The translations under genes were made by a program, and so were the position numbers. The notes beneath the pieces were generated by a model. The model ran no database searches. It saw only the letters and a list, made by a program, of their open reading frames with translations, and was not told the DNA's origin. A stretch of DNA of 64,000 nucleotides from contig CAVTGV010000003.1 of the NCBI GenBank assembly GCA_963734365.1, positions 62,001 through 126,000 of the forward strand, written 5' to 3'. The DNA comes from JACVRW01 sp963734365. Lineage in GTDB: Bacteria; Actinomycetota; Thermoleophilia; Solirubrobacterales; Thermoleophilaceae. Below, piece after piece: positions 8,079-16,337 of the stretch. How positions within the stretch are numbered: the stretch's first letter is position 1; every line of letters begins with the position of its first letter.

Positions 8079-8192
8079 ATGAAGGTCCGCGCATCAGTCA
8101 AGCCCATGTGTGAGAAGTGCAAGATCATCCGCCGCGGCGGTGCGGTTCTCGTGATCTGTCAGAACCCCCGGCACAAGCAGCGGCAGGGGTAG
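8079..8192 (+). CDS. rpmJ: 50S ribosomal protein L36
   Basis: A 37-residue protein of standard L36 length, read from ATG 8079 to TAG 8190-8192. It has the zinc ligands C11, C14, C27 and H32 (MCEKCKIIRR and ICQNPRHKQRQG), so it is the zinc-binding form. L36 stabilises domain VI of 23S rRNA. rpsM follows with no gap. Confidence 0.96.
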   Translation: MKVRASVKPMCEKCKIIRRGGAVLVICQNPRHKQRQG

Positions 8193-8579
8193 ATGGCACG
8201 CATTGCGGGAATCAACATCCCCCTCAACAAGAGGGTCGAGATCGGGCTCACGTACGTGTACGGCATCGGCCGCTCGCAGTCGAACGAGGTCCTGAAGGAG
8301 TCCGGGGTCGACCCGAACACCTACGTCAAGGATCTGACCGACGACGAGGTGCGCAAGCTGCGCGACCAGGTCGAGGACCTGCTCGTGGAGGGAGATCTCC
8401 GGCGCGAGCGTTCCCAGAACGTCAAGCGGCTGATGGAGATCGGGTCCTACAAGGGGCTGCGCCATCGGCGAGGCCTGCCGGCCAACGGACAGCGGACGAA
8501 GACCAACGCCCGCAGCCGGAAGGGACCCAAGCGCGGCTCCTCTGCCGGTGGCGGCAAGAAGAAGATCAGGAAGCACTGA
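8193..8579 (+). CDS. rpsM: 30S ribosomal protein S13
   Basis: This 128-residue S13 begins MARIAGINIPLNKRVEIGLT and ends in the basic tail after GLRHRRGLPANGQRTKTNAR. S13 lies at the top of the small-subunit head and contacts tRNAs and L5. The ATG follows the rpmJ stop directly. Next comes rpsK, 13 bases downstream. Confidence 0.97.
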   Translation: MARIAGINIPLNKRVEIGLTYVYGIGRSQSNEVLKESGVDPNTYVKDLTDDEVRKLRDQVEDLLVEGDLRRERSQNVKRLMEIGSYKGLRHRRGLPANGQRTKTNARSRKGPKRGSSAGGGKKKIRKH

Positions 8580-8592
8580 GGTGAACAGCTAG

Positions 8593-8985
8593 ATGCCTCA
8601 GCCTCGACGCCCTCGTGGCCGCCGCCGTGTGCGCAAGAACGTGCCCTTCGGCCAGGCCCACATCAAGACGAGCTTCAACAACACCATCGTGTCCCTGACC
8701 GACAGAGAAGGCAACGTGATCGCGTGGGAGTCCGCCGGCGGCGCCGGCTTCAAGGGCTCGCGCAAGTCCACGCCCTTTGCCGCCCAGGTCACGGCCGATG
8801 CCGCTGCACGCAAGGGCATGGAGCACGGCCTCCAGAAGGTGGAGGTGTACGTGAAGGGCCCCGGCTCGGGCCGCGAGACCGCGATCCGCTCTCTGCAGGC
8901 CGCGGGTCTCGAGATCACCGGGATCAGGGATGTCACGCCGCAGGCCCACAACGGCTGCCGCCCCCGCAAGCGGAGGCGAGTCTGA
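8593..8985 (+). CDS. rpsK: 30S ribosomal protein S11
   Basis: A 130-residue S11 with the core AHIKTSFNNTIVSLTDREGN, followed by GFKGSRKSTPFAAQVTADAA, and the C-terminal DVTPQAHNGCRPRKRRRV. S11 forms part of the platform near the mRNA exit. The TGA overlaps the ATG of rpsD. Confidence 0.97.
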   Translation: MPQPRRPRGRRRVRKNVPFGQAHIKTSFNNTIVSLTDREGNVIAWESAGGAGFKGSRKSTPFAAQVTADAAARKGMEHGLQKVEVYVKGPGSGRETAIRSLQAAGLEITGIRDVTPQAHNGCRPRKRRRV

Positions 8986-9605
8986 TGGCCCGCGATACGG
9001 GACCCCAGTGCAAGCTGTGCCGTCGCGAGGGCATGAAGCTGTTCCTGAAGGGAGAGCGCTGCCTCACCGACAAGTGCGGTGTGGAGCGGCGCAGCTACCC
9101 GCCGGGGGATCACGGCCGCGGTCGCATGCGCCAGTCGGAGTACCGCCTGCAGCTGCGCGAGAAGCAGAAGGCGCGCCGCTACTACGGCGTGCTCGAGAAG
9201 CAGTTCCGCAATTACTACGCCAAGGCGAGCGGTCAGTCGGGCGTGACCGGCGAGAACCTGCTGCGGCTGCTCGAATCGCGCTTCGACAACGTGCTCGTGC
9301 GCCTCGGCTTCGCCGCCTCACGGCGCCAGGCCCGGCAGATGATCAGCCACGGCCATTGGCTCGTGAACGGGCGCCGGGTGGACATCCCCTCATACCAACT
9401 GCGGCCCGACGACGTGATCATGATGAAGCCGACCGCTCCGGTTGAGCCGGTCGTGCGCGACGCGACCGAGCTCACCTCGGCCGTGCCGGCTTGGCTCCAG
9501 GCCGATCACGACGGCCTCACCGCCAAGGTACTGCGCCTCCCGGAGCGCGATGAGATCACCACTCCGGTGCAGGAGCAGCTGATCGTCGAGCTCTACTCGA
9601 AGTAG
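8985..9605 (+). CDS. rpsD: 30S ribosomal protein S4, zinc-containing type
   Basis: A 206-residue S4 with four N-terminal cysteines (C9, C12, C26, C31) that would bind zinc. The S4 RNA-binding domain follows, with RLGFAASRRQARQMISHGHW. S4 starts 30S assembly by binding the five-way junction of 16S rRNA, and in many bacteria it autoregulates the alpha operon. The start overlaps rpsK. A gap of about 60 bases precedes rpoA. Confidence 0.96.
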   Translation: MARDTGPQCKLCRREGMKLFLKGERCLTDKCGVERRSYPPGDHGRGRMRQSEYRLQLREKQKARRYYGVLEKQFRNYYAKASGQSGVTGENLLRLLESRFDNVLVRLGFAASRRQARQMISHGHWLVNGRRVDIPSYQLRPDDVIMMKPTAPVEPVVRDATELTSAVPAWLQADHDGLTAKVLRLPERDEITTPVQEQLIVELYSK

Positions 9606-9666
9606 CACCAGATACGCGAGCCGCCATTGCCGGGCGGCCGCTCTCAACAGAAGGAATCACCCTCTC

Positions 9667-10641
9667 ATGATCGAGTTCCAGACTCCCCAGATATCCGCCG
9701 AGAGCGTCGAAGACAACCGCGGGACATTCACGATCGAGCCGCTCGATCGCGGCTTCGGCTACACGTTCGGCAACTCGCTTAGGCGAGTGCTGCTGTCGTC
9801 GCTGGCCGGTGCCGCTGTCACGAGCGTCCGCATCGAGGGTGTCGCCCACGAGTTCTCGACCATCAACGGCGTCAAGGAGGACGTGACTGACATCGTCCTC
9901 AACCTCAAGGAGGTCGTCTGCCGCATGCATTCGGATGCGGCGGAGATCGAGGCTCCGCTGGTGGTCACCGGTCCCGGCGACATCACCGCGGGCGACATCG
10001 ACCTGCCCTCCGGCGTCGAGATCCTCAACCCCGAGGCTCACGTCGCCACACTCGAGAAGAAGACCAAGCTCGAGATGTACCTCACTATCGGCCACGGCCG
10101 CGGCTACTCGCCGGCCGAGGACAACAAGACCCCCGATCAGCCGATCGGCGTCATCCCGATCGATTCGATCTTCTCCCCCGTCAAGCGCGTGGCCTACTCG
10201 GTCGACGCCGCCCGCGTGGGTCAGAAGACCGACTACGACAAGCTCACACTCGACATCGAGACCGACGGCTCGCTCGATCCGCAGGCAGCCCTGCGGGAGG
10301 CGGCCGAGATCCTCATCAAGTACCTGGCCATCTTCACCGACGCCGATCGCGTCGAGGCCCTGCGCGATCAGGGCGCGGCGCTCGTCGCCGGTGCGGAAGG
10401 CCTGAGCGGCGACGGCGCGGGAGCGCCGGGCGCCGGCGGGATGGACGACATCCTGATCGAGGAGCTCGAGCTCGGCGTCCGGTCCTACAACTGCCTCAAG
10501 CGCGCCGGCATCCAGACCGTCGGCGACCTGGTGCAGAAGTCGGAGTCCGAGCTGGCGGCGATCCCGAACTTCGGCCGCAAGTCGATCGAGGAGGTCAAGG
10601 AGACCCTCGACGCCCGCGGCCTCGGGCTGCGTACCGGCTAG
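9667..10641 (+). CDS. rpoA: RNA polymerase alpha subunit
   Basis: The 324-residue alpha subunit has both domains. The N-terminal assembly domain includes RGFGYTFGNSLRRVLLSSLA and covers roughly residues 1-230. A Gly/Ala-rich linker follows. The C-terminal DNA- and activator-binding domain, about 255-320, includes LELGVRSYNCLKRAGI and NFGRKSIEEVKETL. AAGGAA at 9651-9656 is a ribosome-binding site for ATG 9667. Confidence 0.97.
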   Translation: MIEFQTPQISAESVEDNRGTFTIEPLDRGFGYTFGNSLRRVLLSSLAGAAVTSVRIEGVAHEFSTINGVKEDVTDIVLNLKEVVCRMHSDAAEIEAPLVVTGPGDITAGDIDLPSGVEILNPEAHVATLEKKTKLEMYLTIGHGRGYSPAEDNKTPDQPIGVIPIDSIFSPVKRVAYSVDAARVGQKTDYDKLTLDIETDGSLDPQAALREAAEILIKYLAIFTDADRVEALRDQGAALVAGAEGLSGDGAGAPGAGGMDDILIEELELGVRSYNCLKRAGIQTVGDLVQKSESELAAIPNFGRKSIEEVKETLDARGLGLRTG

Positions 10642-10663
10642 ACGCGGATAGGGTCTCGCCGTC

Positions 10664-11017
10664 ATGCGTCACCGCAAGCAGAAGGGCAAGCTCTCGCGCG
10701 ACGCAGCGCACCGCAAGGCGCTGTTCATGAACCTCTGCCGCGAGGTGATCGACCACGAGCGGATCCAGACCACCGAGGCCAAGGCCAAGGCGGTCAAGCC
10801 CGAGCTCGAGCGCCTGATCACGCTGGCCAAGAAGGGCGACGGGCACTCCCGTCGCCTGGCCATGGCCCGGCTCGGGCAGGACAAGTTCGTGGTCTACAAG
10901 CTGTTCGAGGAGATAGCGCCGCGCTACGCGGAGCGCGAGGGCGGCTACACGCGCATCCTCAAGCTGGGACCGAGGAAGTCGGATTCGACGGAAATGGTCT
11001 TCCTCGAGTTGGTCTGA
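10664..11017 (+). CDS. rplQ: 50S ribosomal protein L17
   Basis: A 117-residue L17 beginning MRHRKQKGKLSRDAAHRKAL and ending RKSDSTEMVFLELV. It lies near the peptide exit tunnel. It closes the alpha-operon-like gene run. A long inverted repeat at 11055-11093 follows. Confidence 0.96.
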   Translation: MRHRKQKGKLSRDAAHRKALFMNLCREVIDHERIQTTEAKAKAVKPELERLITLAKKGDGHSRRLAMARLGQDKFVVYKLFEEIAPRYAEREGGYTRILKLGPRKSDSTEMVFLELV

Positions 11018-11054
11018 CGAGGTCGTCTGCGGTCGCGTTGCCCCGTGGCCGACA

Positions 11055-11093
11055 AGAATTCGTTTGGCGACTGATCAGTCAACAAACGAATCT
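11055..11093. repeat. 39-base imperfect inverted repeat after rplQ
   Basis: The left arm AGAATTCGTTTG and the right arm CAAACGAATCT are complementary apart from one extra A. Between them lies a perfect palindrome, GACTGATCAGTC. The whole unit is therefore nested dyad symmetry around TGATCA at the end of the ribosomal operon. No T-run follows on either strand, so it is not a classic intrinsic terminator. It could be a regulator site or the end of a lost mobile element. Confidence 0.7.
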
Positions 11094-11232
11094 GTGAGGT
11101 AGTCGCGTAGGGCGGCGGGCAGTTGGGCAGGGGCGAGTTCCTGGAGGTGGAGGCCGGGCGCTGGCTGGCGTTCGAGGAGGTGTTCGTGCCGGCCTGGGTG
11201 CAGGAGCGGGCGCGGGAGCTCGCCCGCGGTTG
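11094..11232. other. Unassigned 139 bases, possible gene remnant
   Basis: The plus strand has a short open stretch ending at TAG 11235-ish (EFLEVEAGRWLAFEEVF then PAWVQERARELARG) with no start. The minus strand is also open. Neither matches a family I recognise. It may be the remnant of a gene, bounded on one side by the inverted repeat. Confidence 0.3.
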
Positions 11233-11818
11233 CTAGGACGCGCTTTCGGCGAACCCGCGCAGGCGCTCGCTGGCGTCGCCGGTGATCGGCGGCCCGTGGG
11301 CCGTGAGCAGGTTGTCGAACTCGAGCTCGCCCGACAGCCGGGCGTAGGCGTCCGCCAGGCCACGCTTGGTGTCCTCGGGATCGTCCATGAGGTTGTCGGG
11401 AACGAACCGGAGCTCGCCGTAGTTGATCACCCCGTCGGCTACCGCCAGCGCAGACACGGCGGGGATGTGCAGGGCCGCCTCGTCCGGGCTGATCGCTCCC
11501 ACCTCGTACGCGGTCACGGCTCCTCCGGCGAGCGTGTCGCCGAACTCGTAGGGCTCCACCGGCTCGCCCTCTGTGTACTCGTGCATGCCCGCGGCGGGCG
11601 CGCGGATCGCGGCCCCGAGCCGTTCCCTGGCGCTCGAGGCTCGCGCGCAGGTGATGGCGGTTGGTGAGCAGGATCTCGTCGATGTCCTCGACCTCGTCGG
11701 GCACCGTGATCGGATCGAGCAGCACGCGCTGTCCGGGCAGCCAGTAGGAGCTCACCTCCTGGCCGATCTTGGGATGCACGGCCGTCCAGTGGAAGATGCC
11801 CGAAGCGATCTCGTCCAT
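11233..11818 (-). CDS. Metallo-beta-lactamase-fold-like protein, frame broken
   Basis: From ATG 11818 one frame reads MDEIASGIFHWTAVHPKIGQ, then SYWLPGQRVLLDPITVP and DEILLTNRHHLRAS. The continuation is in the next frame, with RERLGAAIRAPAAGMHEY, VEPYEFGDTLAGG and NLLTAHGPPITGDASERLRG, to the stop at 11233. One surplus base near 11645-11665 explains the break; corrected length is 194 residues. The layout resembles small MBL-fold hydrolases, but the classic HxHxDH is reduced to NRHH, so metal chemistry is uncertain. Substrate is unknown. Confidence 0.7.
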
Positions 11819-11911
11819 GGGTGAAAGCTACCCGGGGAAGCGCCTTGCGCTTGGCCCTCCTGCAAGGAATATTGCAGCTTGCAGGACTTTTCCCTGATAC
11901 AACGACGCCTG

Positions 11912-12065
11912 TTCGACGCCGAATCGCCGCGGCCCCAGGGCCTGGCGAGCGGGGGACCCGATTGCGGATCCGGTCCGCGGGGGCGAATCTACCGGGCGGC
12001 CCAAGCGGCCGCGTCCGGAGTAGCGCGAGTGCGCGAGCCCGTCAGCTGACCTCGTAGGCGTCACC
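11912..12065 (+). promoter_or_regulatory. Cyclic di-AMP riboswitch (ydaO/yuaA type)
   Basis: The RNA before the NlpC/P60 gene carries the hallmark ydaO blocks in order: CGCCGAAT near 11917, GAGCGGGGGACCCGATTG near 11946-11963, GGGGGCGAAT near 11979-11988, and GAGCCCGTCAGCTGACCTCG then TAGGCGTC near 12035-12062. In actinobacteria this class is known to precede cell-wall hydrolase and resuscitation-factor genes and to turn them off when c-di-AMP is high. The identification rests on conserved sequence blocks; I did not fold it. Confidence 0.82.
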
Positions 12066-12088
12066 CCGACAACCGAGGTCAATCGAGA

Positions 12089-13120
12089 GTGCATCACAGG
12101 GATCTTTCCTGCGAAGAGCTATGGGCGCAGTCACTGGCGCGATCGCGAGCACGCCGCGAGGCGGCCGCGGGCACGGCGTTCCCCACCCGAGGGCTGTCGG
12201 TGGCGGCCGCCGTGGCTCTGACCGCCGGCGCCGCGGCAGGCGTCACGGCGATCGAGGCCGGTGCGCCGGAGACCGCCCAGGCGGTGGTGGTCAAGTCGCG
12301 CGGCAGCGACGTGCGCCAGCTCCAACGCGCCATCGGCGTGAGCGCCGACGGCGTCTTCGGACCCGACACCGCGCGTGCCCTGAAGCGCTGGCAGCGCGCC
12401 CACGGCCTCACCGCGGACGGCATCGCCGGCCCCAACACCCGCTCCGCGCTCGGTCTCGGTGCCGGGCCGGTGCTCAAGCGCAAGCGCAGCGGCGGGCGCA
12501 GCAGCCGCTCGCACGCCGGCCGCTCGGGCTCGCACCGGCACGCCCACGGCGGCGGCGGTGTGCGCTCCCTGCAGCGCCGGATCGGCGTGCCCGCCGACGG
12601 CGTCTTCGGCCCGGGCACCGAGGCGGCACTCAAGCGCTGGCAGAGCGCTCACGGCCTCACGCCGGACGGGGTTGCCGGCCCGAACACCCGCCAGGCCCTC
12701 GGCATGGGCGGGGGCCGGGTGCTCAAGCGCCGCGGGGGTGGACGCGGCGGCGGAGGCGGTGGAGGCTCCACCCTGCAGAGGGTGATTCGCGCCGCCAACC
12801 GGATCGCCGGCCTGCCGTACCAGTACGGCGGGGGCCACAGGAGCTTCCGCGACAGCGGCTACGACTGCTCGGGGTCGGTTTCCTACGCGCTCCACGGCGG
12901 CGGCCTGCTGCGCTCGCCGCTCGACTCGACCGGCCTGATGTCCTACGGGGCCCCCGGCCGCGGCCGCTACATCACGATCTACGCGAACAGCGGTCACGCG
13001 TACATGACCATCAACGGACGACGCTTCGACACCAGCGCACGTTCCGAGACCGGCTCGCGCTGGGCCAGCAAGGGGCGCTCCTCGGCCGGCTTCGTCGTCC
13101 GCCACCCACCGGGCCTGTAG
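12089..13120 (+). CDS. Secreted NlpC/P60-type peptidoglycan hydrolase with two peptidoglycan-binding repeats
   Basis: The 343-residue protein has an N-terminal hydrophobic stretch (about residues 35-55) that looks like a signal peptide. Two PG_binding_1 modules follow (about 68-125 and 155-210), each with an ADGVFGPxTxxALKRWQ-type core. The C-terminal domain resembles NlpC/P60 cysteine peptidases: likely nucleophile C260 in YDCSGSV and H303 in SGHAYMTING. Basic Gly/Arg/His-rich linkers join the modules. It probably cleaves stem peptides in the wall. The start is GTG 12089. A c-di-AMP riboswitch lies upstream. Confidence 0.85.
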   Translation: MHHRDLSCEELWAQSLARSRARREAAAGTAFPTRGLSVAAAVALTAGAAAGVTAIEAGAPETAQAVVVKSRGSDVRQLQRAIGVSADGVFGPDTARALKRWQRAHGLTADGIAGPNTRSALGLGAGPVLKRKRSGGRSSRSHAGRSGSHRHAHGGGGVRSLQRRIGVPADGVFGPGTEAALKRWQSAHGLTPDGVAGPNTRQALGMGGGRVLKRRGGGRGGGGGGGSTLQRVIRAANRIAGLPYQYGGGHRSFRDSGYDCSGSVSYALHGGGLLRSPLDSTGLMSYGAPGRGRYITIYANSGHAYMTINGRRFDTSARSETGSRWASKGRSSAGFVVRHPPGL

Positions 13121-13125
13121 ACCGC

Positions 13126-14328
13126 TCAGGGGGAGGCGGTCGCCGGCTCCACGGGCTCCAGTCCCGCCCGGCCCTCGCGGAGCTTCAGGCCCAGCAGGGG
13201 GAATATGGTGGTGGAGAGGATCGCCGCGCCCACGAGCGACGCCGCGGTGGATGACCGCATGTGGCCCTCCTCGATGGCGATCGTCGTGATCGCCACCACC
13301 AGCGGCAGCTCGGTGGAGGAGAAGAACGCCAGCGCGGCGCGGTCACGGCCGTCCATGACCTTGCGGTAGAGGAGCAGCGCCGGCACGCCGCGGACGATCA
13401 GGAAGAGGGCCAGGAAGAGCGGCAGCTTGAGCAGCTCGATGGGGTCCTCGGTGAGAGCGTCCATGTTGAAGTTCAGCCCGCTCGTGACGAAGAAGAACGG
13501 GATGAAGAAGCCGTAGCCCACCGCCGTCAGCTTCGCCTCGAACATGGCCAGCTCGCGGCCCTGGAGCGCTACGCGCACGATGATCCCGGCCACGAACCCG
13601 CCGAGCAGGAGGTCGAGCCCAAGGTCCTCGGCGAGCGCCGCCAGGGTGAAGACCATCACCACTGCCACACGCACGGCGAACTGGCCGCTCGTCTCGAGCG
13701 AGCGCTGCAGCATCGGCCAGGCGACCCCGGCCCCGCGCACGGCCAAGAGGGCCGTGACCACCGCGATGCCGACGAAGAGGATCAGGATGAGAGCGTTGCC
13801 CAGGGCGCTCTTGGTGGAGAACACGAGCGTGATCAGCAGGATCGGGCCGAACTCCCCCAGCGCGCCTGCCGCCAGCAGGAAGCTCCCGAACCGGGTGCGC
13901 AGCTCACCGGAGTCACTCAGCACCGGGATCAGGGTGCCGATCGCCGTCGTGGCCATCGCCGAGCCGGTGAAGAGAAAGGACAGGACCACCCCGGCGAGGG
14001 CGAGCAGGCCACCAAGGCTGTAGGCCAGCACGAGCGACAGCAGCCAGCCGATCACCGCCAGCTTGAGCGGAGCGCCGCGGATGCGGTCGAAGTCGATCTC
14101 GTAGCCGGCGAAGAAGAACAACATGCCGAGGCCGAGGTTCGAGAAGAACTCGATGAAATCGTCGGGCTCCGCGAGGTTCAGGAGAGACGGGCCGACCAGG
14201 ATGCCCAGCAGGATCTCCATCACCACCACCGGGATCGCCAGTCGCGGCTGGACCACGCTCGCCAACAGTGCCGCAAGCGCGGAGCAACACACGATGACGA
14301 GGAAGGAGCCAGCGTCGACGTCGACCAT
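13126..14328 (-). CDS. CPA2-type cation/proton antiporter (membrane domain only)
   Basis: The 400-residue protein has about 12 hydrophobic helices, as in the Kef/NapA-like CPA2 family. Typical features are GILVGPSLL near residue 45, FFFAGYEIDFDRIRG, and FGPILLITLVFS in the region of the ion-binding helices. It lacks the TrkA-N/TrkA-C regulatory domains found in KefB/C, so it is an integral-membrane exchanger of monovalent cations for protons. It converges with the NlpC/P60 gene, six bases apart. The exact ion cannot be read from the sequence. Confidence 0.88.
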   Translation of the reverse strand: MVDVDAGSFLVIVCCSALAALLASVVQPRLAIPVVVMEILLGILVGPSLLNLAEPDDFIEFFSNLGLGMLFFFAGYEIDFDRIRGAPLKLAVIGWLLSLVLAYSLGGLLALAGVVLSFLFTGSAMATTAIGTLIPVLSDSGELRTRFGSFLLAAGALGEFGPILLITLVFSTKSALGNALILILFVGIAVVTALLAVRGAGVAWPMLQRSLETSGQFAVRVAVVMVFTLAALAEDLGLDLLLGGFVAGIIVRVALQGRELAMFEAKLTAVGYGFFIPFFFVTSGLNFNMDALTEDPIELLKLPLFLALFLIVRGVPALLLYRKVMDGRDRAALAFFSSTELPLVVAITTIAIEEGHMRSSTAASLVGAAILSTTIFPLLGLKLREGRAGLEPVEPATASP

Positions 14329-14434
14329 GCCGCGGGCATCCTACGGGCCAGGCCCGCCGGTGTGCTAATCCCGAGTTTCCCGGTGGGCTTTGTGCTAGCT
14401 TCTCCGCCTGCAAAGTCGATTGGCAAGGTGGAGA
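14329..14434 (+). promoter_or_regulatory. Divergent promoter region of the sulfate transport operon
   Basis: This region separates the antiporter and the sulfate-binding-protein gene. It contains a direct repeat TGTGCTA (near 14362 and 14391) and the site AAGGTGGAG at 14425-14433, which is the ribosome-binding site for ATG 14435. No operator could be assigned with confidence. Confidence 0.35.
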
Positions 14435-15481
14435 ATGGAACGGAAGAAGACTCGCCTGCCGCTCCTCGCCGTCGCCGTCGTGGCGCTTGTCGCTGCGCTG
14501 GTCGGGGCCGGGTGTGGCGGATCGTCGTCGGACGATGACAGCGGCGGCTCCGGCGGGGGCGGCGGCAAGGGCAACCTCACACTCGTGGCTTACTCGACCC
14601 CCGAGGAGGCCTACAAGAAGCTCATTCCGGCTTTCAACGAGACGCCTGAAGGCGAGGGCGTGAGCTTCGATCAGTCGTACGCGGCCTCCGGCGAGCAGTC
14701 CCGCGCGGTCGAGGGCGGCCTGCCGGCCGACGTCGTGGAGTTCTCGCTCGAGCCGGACATCACCCGGCTCGTGGACGCTGACCTGGTGGATCCCGATTGG
14801 AACAAGAACGAGTACAAGGGCATGGTCACCAACTCGGTAGTGGTGTTCATCGTCCGCAAGGGCAATCCCGAGAACATCAAGACGTGGGATGACCTGGTGA
14901 CCGGGAACGTGGAGGTGCTCGAGCCCAACCCGTTCACCTCGGGCAGCGCCAAGTGGAACATCATGGCCGCCTACGGCGCGCAGCTCGAGCAGGGCAAGAG
15001 CCCCGAGCAGGCCAAGCAGTACCTGGCCAAGCTGTTCGAGAACGTGCCGGTGCTCGACAAGAGCGCACGCGAGGCGCTGCAGACCTTCTCGAGCGGCAAG
15101 GGCGACGTGCTGCTCGGCTATGAGAACGAGGCGATCCTCGCCCAGCAAAAGGGCGAGGACGTGGACTACGTGATCCCGGACCAGACCCTCCTGATCGAGA
15201 ACCCGATCGCCCCGATCAGCGAGTCCAAGGAGCCGGAGCTGGCCCAGAAGTTCATCGACTTCCTCTACACGCCGGAGGCGCAGAAGATCTTCGCCGACAC
15301 CGGCTACCGGCCGGTGGTGGACGGAGTGAAGTCGAAGAACGAGTTCACCGACCCGGCCACCCTGTTCGAGATCACGAAGTTCGGCGGCTGGGGCAAGGTC
15401 AACGACGAGTTCTTCGACCCCGAGGGCAGCGTCGTGGCGGACATCTTCCAGTCGCAGGGGAAGAGCACTGCCTCCGACTGA
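14435..15481 (+). CDS. sbp: Sulfate/thiosulfate ABC transporter substrate-binding lipoprotein
   Basis: The 348-residue protein has a lipoprotein signal (basic start, hydrophobic core, LVGAGC with C27 as the lipidated cysteine) and then a Ser/Gly/Asp linker. The mature domain is of the sulfate-binding type: LVAYSTPEEAYKKLIPAF, QSYAASGEQSRAVEGGLPAD and NPFTSGSAKWNIMAAYG match Sbp/CysP proteins. It captures sulfate at the outer membrane face for the permeases encoded next. It is the first gene of a four-gene operon. Confidence 0.93.
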   Translation: MERKKTRLPLLAVAVVALVAALVGAGCGGSSSDDDSGGSGGGGGKGNLTLVAYSTPEEAYKKLIPAFNETPEGEGVSFDQSYAASGEQSRAVEGGLPADVVEFSLEPDITRLVDADLVDPDWNKNEYKGMVTNSVVVFIVRKGNPENIKTWDDLVTGNVEVLEPNPFTSGSAKWNIMAAYGAQLEQGKSPEQAKQYLAKLFENVPVLDKSAREALQTFSSGKGDVLLGYENEAILAQQKGEDVDYVIPDQTLLIENPIAPISESKEPELAQKFIDFLYTPEAQKIFADTGYRPVVDGVKSKNEFTDPATLFEITKFGGWGKVNDEFFDPEGSVVADIFQSQGKSTASD

Positions 15482-15530
15482 TTCAGTAGTCGCGGCGCCG
15501 GGACCCGCGTCCGCGCCGCCCGCGGATCCG

Positions 15531-16337
15531 GTGAGCCGCGGCCCCCGGGCGTCCTTCATTCCGGGGGACGTCCTGGGCCGCGGCGTCGCGATGGCCTACC
15601 TGAGCGTGATCGCGCTGGTGCCGCTGGCCGCCGTGGTGTTCAAGTCCTTCGACGGGGGGCTGGACACCTTCTGGAACTCGGTGAGCAGCCCGCAGGCGGT
15701 GGCGGCGCTCAAGCTCACGCTGATCGCCTCGGTGATCGTGGTGGTGATCAACGCGCTCGCCGGCACGTTGATCGCCTGGGTGCTCGTGCGCGACGAGTTC
15801 CCCGGCAAGGGGATCGTCAACTCGCTGATCGACCTGCCGTTCGCCCTCCCGACGATCGTCGCGGGCCTCACGCTGCTGGCCCTCTACGGGCCCGACAGCC
15901 CCGTGGGCATCAACGTGGCCTTCACGAGGGCCTCGGTCGTGCTCGCGCTGCTGTTCGTGACGCTGCCGTTCGTGGTGCGCGCCGTGCAGCCCGTACTGCT
16001 CGAGCTCGACCGGGAGATGGAGCAGGCCGCGGAGTCGCTCGGGGCCAGCCGGCGCACGGTCTTCCTGCGCATCATCCTGCCCAACCTCGCTCCGGCCATC
16101 CTCGCCGGAGGCGGCCTCGCCTTCGCGCGAGCCGTCGGGGAGTTCGGTTCGCTGGTGCTCATCACGGGCAACCTCCCGTTCAAGACCCAGGCGGCCTCGG
16201 TGTTCATCTTCGCTCAGGTGGAGAGCGACAACGTGATCGGTGCGGCCGCGGTGTCCGTGGTCCTGCTGATCGTCTCCCTCGTCCTCCTGCTGATCTTCGG
16301 CTGGCTGTCGAAGAAGGCGTTGCGTCATGAAGAGTAA
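15531..16337 (+). CDS. cysT: Sulfate ABC transporter permease CysT (CysU)
   Basis: This 268-residue protein has about six transmembrane helices and the permease EAA loop (EQAAESLGASRRTVFLRIIL) that docks to CysA. The sequence LPFALPTIVAGLTLLALYG is typical of CysT. It starts at GTG 15531 and overlaps cysW by eleven bases. It forms a heterodimer with CysW in the membrane. Confidence 0.94.
   Translation: MSRGPRASFIPGDVLGRGVAMAYLSVIALVPLAAVVFKSFDGGLDTFWNSVSSPQAVAALKLTLIASVIVVVINALAGTLIAWVLVRDEFPGKGIVNSLIDLPFALPTIVAGLTLLALYGPDSPVGINVAFTRASVVLALLFVTLPFVVRAVQPVLLELDREMEQAAESLGASRRTVFLRIILPNLAPAILAGGGLAFARAVGEFGSLVLITGNLPFKTQAASVFIFAQVESDNVIGAAAVSVVLLIVSLVLLLIFGWLSKKALRHEE

Noticed and set aside
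13261..14538. Plus-strand frame opposite the antiporter gene
   Set aside because: Gln/Asp/Arg/His-rich antisense translation of a membrane protein gene; no domain.
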